Shown piece after piece: positions 18,459 to 25,964 of a stretch of DNA of 25,964 bases (the stretch's first letter is position 1; every line of letters begins with the position of its first letter). The position numbers and the translations under genes were made by a program. The DNA lies in NCBI GenBank assembly GCA_032718475.1, contig JAUCBJ010005352.1:1-25964 (forward strand), given 5' to 3'. The notes beneath the pieces are model-generated. The model worked only from the letters and a program-made list of their open reading frames with translations. It was not told the DNA's origin and ran no database searches. The DNA comes from Nemertoderma westbladi (Eukaryota > Xenacoelomorpha > Nemertodermatida > Nemertodermatidae).

Positions 18459-19257
18459 ATCAAAGGCCTTGAAGAAGTCAACAAAGATAACAGCCAGATG
18501 CCTGTCTTTCTTTTTTGATAACTCTTCAATTATCCTTCCAAGTGCCAAAATGGGCTCCATGGTGCCACGACCTTTACGGAACCCATTCTGATTTCCACGG
18601 AGCAGTCTCTCAATGGGATCCCTGATGCGATTTAATAGAATTCTATTGTATAGCTTTGCAGCAATCGAGATCAATGAGATTCCCCGAAAAGAACCTTAGA
18701 GTGTTAGGTTGCCCTTCTTGGGAACTGGCACCAACTTATTTGTTTTCATTTCTTGTGGGACTCTTGTTGTTCGGTACATGTTTACTATGATGGGATAGAT
18801 GAGCTTTAAACACTCAAGTATTTTAAAGACCTCAGGGGGAACACCATCTACTCCACTGGCACGATTGGTCTTAATGCTCTTTGCAGCAGCCTTCACTTCT
18901 GCAAAGGAGATATCACCAATGGGAATATCTGGGAGTACAGACTCAGACACTTTTACTTCTATAAAGTTATCAGGCAATACCCTGTCATTATTGAGGAGCT
19001 TTTCAAAGTGGGCCTTCCAACCATTGAGGCGATCGGCTGGTGATTCAGCCTTAACCTTGGTGGTTGGTTGGCTTTTTCGACCAGCAAGCAAGTTGATCGA
19101 TCTCCATGCCTGGGATGATTGCCTGCTGTCGTCAGCATCATTGATGGCATCAACCTGTTGGTTTATTAGCTCCTGTAAATTAACAGAGTACTGCCTATTC
19201 GGGGACCTAGATACAGCCTTAACTGCATCCTTGGCCGCTGTAGTCTGTCTGTAGAAC
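18459..19257 (-). pseudogene. RTE-like LINE fragment, linker to RT motif A (copy 2)
   Basis: On the minus strand one frame runs from about 19255: AAKDAVKAVSRSPNRQYSV, NLQELINQQVDAINDADD, GWKAHFEKLLNND, FAEVKAAAKSIKTNRASGVD, VPPEVFKILECLKLIYPIIV, KLVPVPKKGNLTL, a stop at 18696-18698, then RGISLISIAAKLYNRILLN, NQNGFRKGRGTMEP and LAVIFVDFFKAFDS. These are the RT fingers up to motif A (VDFFKAFD, usually VDFSKAFD). Motifs B and C are lost because the reading stops at the palindromic element. Around the nonsense codon the usual C-D-Y/N before RGISLI is replaced by GSF, so a small indel or substitution accompanies it. It is the better-preserved relative of the fragment at 9195-10160 in the same orientation. 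The 5' boundary at about 19257 is abrupt. Confidence 0.82.
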
Positions 19258-20195
19258 CGTTGTTAGGCAACAATATAAACAACCTTATGAGCTATTCAAT
19301 ACGTTCAAAGTACAAATATTATATGCACTGAAACCGAATAATAACGCGATGAAAATATAAGATTTCTGTATGCAGTTAGCATTGGCAGCAAAAATTGCTA
19401 ACAATATTAAAAATACGAACAAAGAAAAATTATTTCAACATTAATAAAAATATAAAAACAGAAGAATGCAGAAATATTGCTAACATTATTAAAAATACGA
19501 ACAAAGAAGAATTATTTCAACATTAATAAAAATATATGTATAAGTGGGAGTAATAGGAGTAATTATGTACACTGGAAGATTATAAAACCTGGTTTGTCGT
19601 AGAAGGTAATATCTAAGTCTCCTAATATCTCGAGAACCAGAGAAGCTATTGTAAAACGGTTTTAATTATCGAAATCAGCGAATAATTTTGATTTAGAATA
19701 AATTAAAAACAATTGTCAATTTTTTGAACCTGGAACGATACGATACGAATAAAATAGGACCAGTAAACTAATAATTGCTAGGATATAAATTAAATAACAA
19801 AGAGGTACATGATTGCATACCCGTAGTTTAAGAAAATAGGCCTACTGTATTACTCCAGTTCCTTGAAATAAAAGTTACAAGCCATGGTGATAATTAATTA
19901 TGAGTATTATGACTCTTATGAGCGAGAAAAAAGATTAAAAAGGTCTTTAAATAATAAAAAAACGGCGTGCGTTAATTTTGAGGGATAAGTTATAGGGATA
20001 GTTTGTTAGACTTGCGAATTGAATGGTTGGTGCGCGAAAAATTTGTTGGGCAAGAAATAATTGAATAAGGTCAAGAAGTTGCCCTGAATCGAGTGGCGAA
20101 TGGAGGGTTTAAGAAAGCGCGGTAGGCCAATATTAAAAATCGGCTGTGATTGCGGGATGGCTGCTACATATTTGACGTCATTACGCAGTGATCTT
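19258..20195. other. AT-rich, no gene; contains an 82-bp duplication
   Basis: A tandem duplication places ATTGCTAACAATATTAAAAA at 19394 and a near-identical copy at 19476, followed in both by TACGAACAAAGAA and ATTATTTCAACATTAATAAA. Nothing else recognised. A 71-aa minus-strand frame at 20006-20221 has no motif. Confidence 0.55.
19391..19536. repeat. 82-bp-period tandem duplication
   Basis: Two copies, about 19391-19454 and 19473-19536, differ at only a few bases over roughly 62 bp, with a diverged spacer. Confidence 0.88.
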
Positions 20196-20700
20196 GATTC
20201 CATCGGATTCAGGACCCTCATAAACCCGTATAACGCAAGAAACTAAAATAAACATAAAATTGATATAAGCCTATTTGATGGTTTGCAAAATTTGGTGCCA
20301 GCACCAAAATTCGCACCCACTTCCGAAATGTCTAGGTAAATAATTATTTATTCCATTGAATTCAGAACCGCCATAAACCTCTAAAACGCGAAAAATAAGT
20401 TGTCACAAGCACTTGAACTATTAGTTGCACCAAATGTAAAATAAATTGTGCACCAAATAGTGCACATAGCAACGACAAATACAAGTTTAATACGCTGGTG
20501 CAACTCGTATATATTCCATCGAAACCAGAACCCCAAAAATCCCCTACTGCGCAAAAAACAGGTTCAAACAATCAATTTACAAAATTGATCTATTTCAAAA
20601 TTTGGTGCTGGCACCAAAATTTCGTACCCGCCGAAAAAAACAAACTTCTTTTTCTAAATTAATTTACATGAATTCCATCTAATTGCAAACACCAAAGAAC
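20196..20700. repeat. Degenerate ~157-bp tandem repeat with a palindromic core, about four units
   Basis: The word ATTCCATCG/ATTCCATTG/ATTCCATCT occurs at 20197, 20350, 20513 and 20672 (spacings 153, 163 and 159), followed in the first three by CAGRACC, a C/A-rich stretch and AACGC or TGCGC. Between units sits the palindrome TTTGGTGCCAGCACCAAA (about 20290-20307) and its variant TTTGGTGCTGGCACCAAA (about 20601-20618). The middle unit has only decayed half-palindromes (GCACCAAAT). This looks like an old satellite. Confidence 0.75.
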
Positions 20701-21369
20701 CGGTGTAATTCAAAAATAGAGATGATACAAATCGCATCTTCATGAAATGTATTTTTTAAAAAACGTTTAAAAAAAAAGTGCCAATAGTCGGGTTAAAAAA
20801 TGGCGCTACAGAGTATAACTCTAAAACTTCCCAATATTTTTGAAAACTATTTTCAATATTAGGAAGACTATTTTCAATATTAGATTTTTAGGAAAAGTAA
20901 TAAAATTTCCGATTCCCAAAATTTCAGAGTTATAACAAAAAAAACCAAGGGTTGTCATATTGAACACCCCCGGGTTTAATAGAGTTAAGGGTGGGGGGGG
21001 GGGGGGGGGTAGGCCAACACCATTTTGGTCCAAAATAATGTCGAAATTTTTTTATGATCTATTATAATGCACGCTCGCTCAAATGGTGTTTCCAAATCTG
21101 AAAACCGCTTTTTAATAGCTCTTTTAGTTTTCCAGTTATAATTAATTTCCATATGGGGAGACCTATTGAAATTACTATTATTATGTATAATGAAAGGTCT
21201 ATTATCTCCAAATATTTTTTTTATGAAATTGTCAACTTCAAAACCCTACTTCTACGTACAATTTTTGAGCAATTAGTTTCTTGAAATTAGTTTAAAATTT
21301 CTGTGGGTGTCTACATAAGCCAGCCTGGAAAAAAGAATCAGACAACGTTTTGAATATTTTTGTTAATTA
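20701..21369. other. No gene; contains a G17 run
   Basis: ACTATTTTCAATATTAG is tandemly duplicated at about 20846-20890. The word CCGGGTTTAATAGAGTTAA (about 20970-20988) precedes 17 G at 20993-21009 and is related, in inverted orientation, to the word beside the 24-G run at 4471. No coding region recognised. Confidence 0.55.
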
Positions 21370-21592
21370 GACGAATGTCAATGAGTTATCAAGGCAGTAC
21401 AATGACATTCTATCGTCCCTCTACGAACTTCACGCACCACTTGTTGAAAAGTGCACGAAATCTCAGCCCATGGCAAAGTGGTACAATAATTCAATAATGG
21501 AGGCTAAAAGGAAGCGAAGGAGACTCGAGCGCCGGTATTGAAAGACTCAACTTCAGATAGACTGTGATGCTTACAGGCAACAATGTAATGTC

Positions 21593-23530
21593 GTGGCACA
21601 GCTATTAATATCAACAAAAGAGAAATTCTACAGGGGTATTATTGATTCAAACATTGGTGATAATAGAAAGCTCTTCTCAGTGGTTGACAAAATTCTTCAC
21701 CGTAAAAGTAATGTCCTACCGACTCATGACTCTGCATATGAGTTAGCTGACAGGTTTGCAGTCTACTTCGACAAAAAGATTGAAAATATTCGCGATGAAA
21801 TGCTGGGTGTTGATATCGAACTTCGACAAAATCTGCCAAATCAGACTATGAACTGCGGAAGTGCTGAATCTGAGGTTGGGGCCAAGGTAGCCCCTGATGA
21901 TGAGTATTGTAGCCCAACTGACTCTCAATTCTCTTTTTCAGTACCAAAACTTGATCACTTCGAGGAAATATCAACTGATGATGTTGCCAACCTTATCAAA
22001 GATTCAAAACCCAAATCCAGTCCCCGTGATCCACTCCCTACACATATTGTGAAGCAATACCTTACAACTCTCTTAAGTGTCATTACAATGATAATTAATT
22101 TATCACTCACAACTGCTACATTCCCATCATTATTTAAAGAAGCTGTGCTCAATCCCATTATCAAGAAGCTACGCCTTGACCCCGAGATACTGAAAAACTT
22201 TAGACCTGTTTCAAACCTCTTGTTCATTTCGAAGTTAGTTGAAAAAGCTGTTGCAAACCAACTGATGCTCCATCTGAACTTACATAATCTACACGAGCCT
22301 ATGCAAAGTGCCTATAGACCATTCCATGGAACCGAAACTGCACTCCTTAGGGTCAGCGATGAGATTCTGAGGGGAATTGATGATGGTTGTGCAGTACTGT
22401 TAATAATGCTCGATCTCAGTGCTGCATTTGATACTGTCGAACACAGTATCTTATTAAATACTCTGGAACATGAGATCGGCATTGCAGGGACAGCACTAGA
22501 TTGGTTTCGATCCTACTTGTTGGGCCGCTCACAACAAGTACGCATTAACAACTCATATTCTCAACCTCAGCAATTAAGATACGGCCTCCCACAAGGATCA
22601 GTACTTGGCCCAATACTATTTACTATTTATACACGTTCACTCGCAAATGTGATAAGGAAATACGGACTGTCCCTACATCTCTACGCAGATGATACTCAAA
22701 TATACATAACATTTAAGAAATCAAACCTGAATGATGCAGTGGATATCACTGAAAAGTGCCTTTCCGAAGTTCGAGCATGGATGGACTCACATCTTTTAAA
22801 GATGAACTCAGATAAGACTAAAGTGGTCATGCTGCAGTCGCAATTCGGTAAACAAGTTGAATCCCCGCACGTGATAATCGGTTCCGAGACTATTGGTTGT
22901 AGCGCAACTGCGCGTAATATCGGTGTTGAAATCGATTCTCATCTGACACTCCGCAAGCACATTGGAATTACTGTCAGAGAAGCATTCTATCACCTCAGGA
23001 ATCTTGGAAAAATTAAGCGCTATTTATCCAAAGATAATCTTGAGATTTTGATTCATGCGCTTGTCACAAGTAAATTGGACAACTGCAACTCCCTTTATTA
23101 CGGTCTTCCGACTGATTCCATTAAAAAGCTACAATATGTGCAGAACTGTGCGGCGCGTCTTTTAGTTGGTCTCAAGAAAAGTGACAGGCAACGAATGACC
23201 CCTGTACTAATGCGACTACATTGGCTTCCAGTGCAACGTCGGATAGACTATAAAATTGCTATGATTACCTACAAGTGTCTGAATGGAACAGCACCAGTAT
23301 ATCTGCGAGATCTACTGTCACCCTACACGCCCTCCCGGTCACTGAAGTCATCCCACTACGAACTGCTGGTGATCCCTAGATTCAACATGGTGCACTATGG
23401 GAGGCGCGCTTTCTCAGTTGCTGCCCCGACTATTTGGAACAAACTGCCAATCAACGTTCGACAATCACCAACCATCGCGGTTTTTAAGTCGAGGCTAAAA
23501 ACACACTACTTCCACCTGGAGTACGAGTAA
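21593..23530 (+). CDS. L2/CR1-type reverse transcriptase protein, intact from linker to C-terminus
   Basis: 645 residues without a stop. RT boxes in order: NFRPVSNLLFISKLVEKAV (about residues 202-220), QSAYRPFHGTETALL, LDLSAAFDTVEH (about 272-283, motif A Asp), GLPQGSVLGP (about 331-340, motif B), LYADDTQIY (about 363-371, motif C with both Asp), and MNSDKTKVVML. The post-RT region has LDNCNSLYYGLP, LQYVQNCAARL, LHWLPVQRRIDYKI (about 543), GRRAFSVAAPTIWNKLP and FKSRLKTHYF, the usual C-terminal signature of L2/CR1 proteins. Homology extends upstream of the Met at 21593 to about 21370, so this Met is an internal residue rather than the true start. Catalytic residues are intact, which implies a young copy, but without endonuclease or promoter it is unlikely to move by itself. 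Minus-strand frames inside it are shadows. Confidence 0.92.
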   Translation: MAQLLISTKEKFYRGIIDSNIGDNRKLFSVVDKILHRKSNVLPTHDSAYELADRFAVYFDKKIENIRDEMLGVDIELRQNLPNQTMNCGSAESEVGAKVAPDDEYCSPTDSQFSFSVPKLDHFEEISTDDVANLIKDSKPKSSPRDPLPTHIVKQYLTTLLSVITMIINLSLTTATFPSLFKEAVLNPIIKKLRLDPEILKNFRPVSNLLFISKLVEKAVANQLMLHLNLHNLHEPMQSAYRPFHGTETALLRVSDEILRGIDDGCAVLLIMLDLSAAFDTVEHSILLNTLEHEIGIAGTALDWFRSYLLGRSQQVRINNSYSQPQQLRYGLPQGSVLGPILFTIYTRSLANVIRKYGLSLHLYADDTQIYITFKKSNLNDAVDITEKCLSEVRAWMDSHLLKMNSDKTKVVMLQSQFGKQVESPHVIIGSETIGCSATARNIGVEIDSHLTLRKHIGITVREAFYHLRNLGKIKRYLSKDNLEILIHALVTSKLDNCNSLYYGLPTDSIKKLQYVQNCAARLLVGLKKSDRQRMTPVLMRLHWLPVQRRIDYKIAMITYKCLNGTAPVYLRDLLSPYTPSRSLKSSHYELLVIPRFNMVHYGRRAFSVAAPTIWNKLPINVRQSPTIAVFKSRLKTHYFHLEYE

Positions 23531-23670
23531 ATCTGCATAATCATGTTCTCAATGTCATCAATGTCCGTTTTTAATTAAACTGTTTTTATCTAATTTTTTA
23601 GCAATCCTACATTTTAACAGTGCCATGCGCCTTGCTCTTAATTTAGGAAAGGCGCTATATAAATATTTTA

Positions 23671-23698
23671 ATTATTATTATTATTATTATTATTATTA
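23671..23698 (+). repeat. (ATT)n microsatellite, 3' tail of the L2/CR1-type LINE
   Basis: About nine ATT units directly after GGCGCTATATAAATATTTTA, the expected place for a LINE tail repeat. Confidence 0.85.
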
Positions 23699-23699
23699 A

Positions 23700-24208
23700 T
23701 AAAATTTAATATTATTTATAACAAACCTAAAAATTAGCATAAATTTGCAGCGCCACCTAGCGATGCAGAATTATTTTCACAAAATTTCGCCTGATAGTAA
23801 TGTTGTAATAAAAACACTTTCATGTGATTAGATTGAAAACTGTAAAAGCCTTAGGGTTTAAGCGCAACCAAGTTTTTTTTATTGTAACTAGTATTAACTA
23901 ATATTAAATAGCGAAAAATGAAATTTTTCTGGCCTAACATGTAGAATAGCATCTTAGGTAGGCCTACCTATTTTCCAAATATTATAGCCAAAACCAAACA
24001 ATTTTGAAACGCTGAGAGTGATAAATCGAAGTGTATGGGTATTGTGTATATGGGGGTCGTGTCATTGAATTGCGACATAATATTCCGGAGGTATGGTATA
24101 TCTGTATACACCATGTTCTGTTGTGATGGACTGTAATAAACTACGCGTAGTGTATTTATAATAGACTATATAACGTGGCGATAACATACTGCAATAATTA
24201 ATAGCCAA
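23700..24208. other. No recognisable feature
   Basis: AT-rich DNA between the LINE tail and the next element. A short CTACGCGTAG palindrome near 24142 is the only structure noticed. Confidence 0.5.
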
Positions 24209-24580
24209 CCGGTGTAACAGTAAAATATGCCCCCCCCCCCCCCCCCGGGAAAATGTGCCCGTGGGGCAATTTCCTACGAAAAATGACCCCTCATAGGAAA
24301 TTATGCCCCCCCCCCCCCCCCCCCCCTGAATTACACTATTTCATTGTAGTTTACTGTCTGACTCTGAGATTGCCATTGAACAGTATGCACAACTGAACCC
24401 AGCCTATGAAAGAGACCCCACACCAACACCAACCATTTCTTTGGGTGACCGTTGTATGAAACACTTTCAAAATAAAAAGTGCCTACCGCTTATTTTATGA
24501 AACACTTTCTACAATTTTTTTCAGAAACAGTTAATTATTTTTCACAAATAAAGTAATACCGGTAACACACGTCATAAACC

Positions 24581-24716
24581 AATTGAAGGAAAGGAGCAGG
24601 TTACAGAGGCAGGCTTTTCTAACCAAAACAATAAACGGCCACTTTACCAATTGAGGGAAAGAAGCAGGTTACGGAGGCGGCTTTTCTAAGCAAAACAATA
24701 TACGATCATATCAAGT
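24581..24716 (+). repeat. 68-bp tandem duplication inside the second foldback-like element
   Basis: Units start AATTGAAGGAAAGGAGCAGG (24581) and AATTGAGGGAAAGAAGCAGG (24649). Each contains GGCTTTTCTAA-CAAAACAATA, the word shared with 4322 and 4377. Confidence 0.9.
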
Positions 24717-24760
24717 GAGGGTCACTCTATAACCAAAAAAAATCAGGCGGTCAAGCACTA

Positions 24761-24780
24761 CGTACCGGTCTGCCGGTACG
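24761..24780. repeat. Perfect 8-bp stem hairpin
   Basis: CGTACCGG, loop TCTG, CCGGTACG. It lies near the middle of the second foldback-like element. Confidence 0.88.
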
Positions 24781-25175
24781 CAGCTGTAGAATGACAATTA
24801 TCATGGTTGAAACTGTCGGTCCCCAAAGTAACAAGACTCCTGCTGTCCTGTTCAGCTGTTCTACTGTACATTCCGTACCTCAGTATACCTTCCTATCTAC
24901 TGTACTATCCTATCCTACCGAACTATAGGCCAAACCAGTTGGCAGATTGGAAAGAAGCTACCAGCAGACCGGTATCGTACCAGTTTCGTTTCCTGTCTTT
25001 TGAGGGGGCTAACATTTCCTGAGGGGGGTATTATTTACTAAGGAGAAAATGCCACCCCGCCCCCCTCGGGCTAAATTTCTTAGGAAAAATTGCACGGGGG
25101 GACATAATTTCCTAGGGGATATGCCCCGGGGGGCAGATTCTAGGGGGGAAGGGGCACATTTCCCTGTGACACCGG

Positions 25176-25964
25176 CATAGCGACAGTAATATACTGTACT
25201 TTCACTTTTATCTTACCGGTTCGCATATTTCCAATTGTGGTGTCGTTTCAGCCTATGGAAGTACTGTATTTCTGGGATTCTACGTACAGTAATTGGATGT
25301 TCCTTAAATAAGCTCACCTCATTGGCTAACACTCTCCCATAGCCAAAAGGTGTGTCGCTTTGGCCTAATTGCCAGAAGGGGTGTCTGTTAGTGAAAATCA
25401 CTATTATTACTTGTAAATTTTACGTAGGCCTGCCTACTCCTTACGTATTAAACTGGTAATTCACAATTATTTTGTCTAGTTCACTAATGTTTGGGTTATT
25501 TATTTGTTTGGGTTACCTGGACCATTCATTGGGTTTAGTTAATTAACATAAATACTACTACCATATACTGTACATACTAACAAATATACAAATATAATTA
25601 ATTCACAAATACATTTGCGCGTGCCACATACTGTAGTAGGCGAAGCATTTGTACAGTAAACTGGCAGTGTTGTGGGGGGGGGGTCATTTAAAGGGAAATA
25701 CAGTAGGCTACTTGCCATTAGTTTTTGTCGCGTAAGCCTACAGGCTTATTATTATTAAAACATACAAAAATATAGCAAATAATTAAAATAACATATAGAA
25801 TCTAACAATTAATAACTGAATCAGATTCTCCATCATCGTTTACCCGAGATAGTGAGATTATATAACTAACTGTAGGCCTACAGTAGCAATTACAGAATTG
25901 CTAGTATATTCTGTTACACTGAACGAGCAGTACTCTAAAAAAAAAGTCGCCCAATAAGTTTTAT
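25176..25964. other. No recognisable gene to the window end
   Basis: Contains a 10-G run (25674-25683), several TAGGCCTAC-like words and short AT-rich repeats. The open frames are short and carry no motif. Confidence 0.5.

Larger units (their letters stand above)
21370..23698 (+). mobile_element. L2/CR1-type LINE, 5'-truncated
   Basis: The element begins in the linker between endonuclease and RT (QYNDILSSLYELHAPLVEKC, then WYNNSIMEAKRKRRRLERRY) and runs to the 3' tail GGCGCTATATAAATATTTTA followed by (ATT)n to about 23698. That tail word is characteristic of L2/CR1-like LINEs of animals. ORF1 and the endonuclease are absent, as expected from incomplete reverse transcription. One in-frame TGA (21539-21541) replaces the Trp expected in a KRRRLERRYW-K context. 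Confidence 0.85.
24209..25175. mobile_element. Second foldback-like element (967 bp) with C-run minisatellite arms
   Basis: The left end CCGGTGTAACAGTAAAATAT and the reverse complement of the right end (CCGGTGTCACAGGGAAATGT) match over about 26 bp including the following GCCCC. Inside, both arms are arrays of variable units of the form AGGAAATTATG plus a run of C: on the left around 24281-24326 and on the right (reverse complement) at about 25000-25140. The left arm holds 17 C (24230-24246) and 21 C (24306-24326); AATTTCCTA and TAGGAAATT form a stem within it. The interior contains a 68-bp tandem duplication and a hairpin but no transposase. A possible 5-bp duplication ATAGC (24201-24205 and 25177-25181) is short and not quite adjacent to the ends, so weak. 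The design parallels 5138-6349 with a different unit. Confidence 0.65.

Noticed and set aside
24201-25181. ATAGC as target-site duplication of the second foldback-like element
   Set aside because: Only 5 bp and separated from the ends by three and one bases; could be chance.

Overview
The window looks like non-genic, repeat-dense nuclear DNA from an animal, most likely a marine invertebrate (an echinoderm or mollusc is plausible, but this is a guess). The reasons are several non-LTR retrotransposon (LINE) types with animal-style protein motifs, a hAT-type DNA transposon, inverted-repeat elements, minisatellites, long G/C homopolymers and scattered GTAGGCCTAC-like words. I see no host protein gene, rRNA, tRNA, CRISPR array or prokaryotic operon. 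Nearly all coding potential belongs to retrotransposons, most of it broken.

Left third (1-6360): the 3' end of an RTE-like LINE (1-714) is joined directly to the middle of the reverse-transcriptase (RT) domain of a second LINE (716-1790). Next come a 1.3-kb, roughly 32-bp G-rich minisatellite (2011-3340), AT-rich DNA, a 24-G homopolymer, eight copies of a 19-bp repeat (4682-4833), and a 1.2-kb foldback-like element (5138-6349). The arms of that element are inverted arrays of a 15-bp C-run unit, and an exact 11-bp direct repeat flanks it.

Middle (6361-15570): a 2140-bp hAT-like element (6895-9034) has 14-bp terminal inverted repeats and a perfect 8-bp target duplication. It is followed by a decayed RTE-like fragment on the minus strand (about 9195-10160). 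Then comes a large minus-strand LINE (about 15570 down to about 10751). It has a partial ORF1, an AP endonuclease, an RT and a C-terminal region, interrupted by only two frame changes and one stop. Its inferred 3' UTR holds a very uniform array of 22 units of 50 bp.

Right third (15571-25964): an inverted-repeat cluster around a G17 run (15997-16242), another RTE-like C-terminal relic (16418-16835), a 782-bp almost complete palindrome (17676-18457) abutting a second fragment of the same RTE-like family (18459-19257), and a degenerate ~157-bp tandem repeat with a palindromic core (20196-20700). These are followed by a 5'-truncated but well-preserved L2/CR1-type LINE (21370-23698, 645-aa open frame) and a second foldback-like element with C-run minisatellite arms (24209-25175).

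The most distinctive signal is a recurring design: short elements whose inverted ends are made of tandem units that each join a short word to a run of C (plus strand) or G. Two examples with different units are clear, and isolated pieces elsewhere may be relics. No genes here act together as a pathway. The functional units are single transposable elements.
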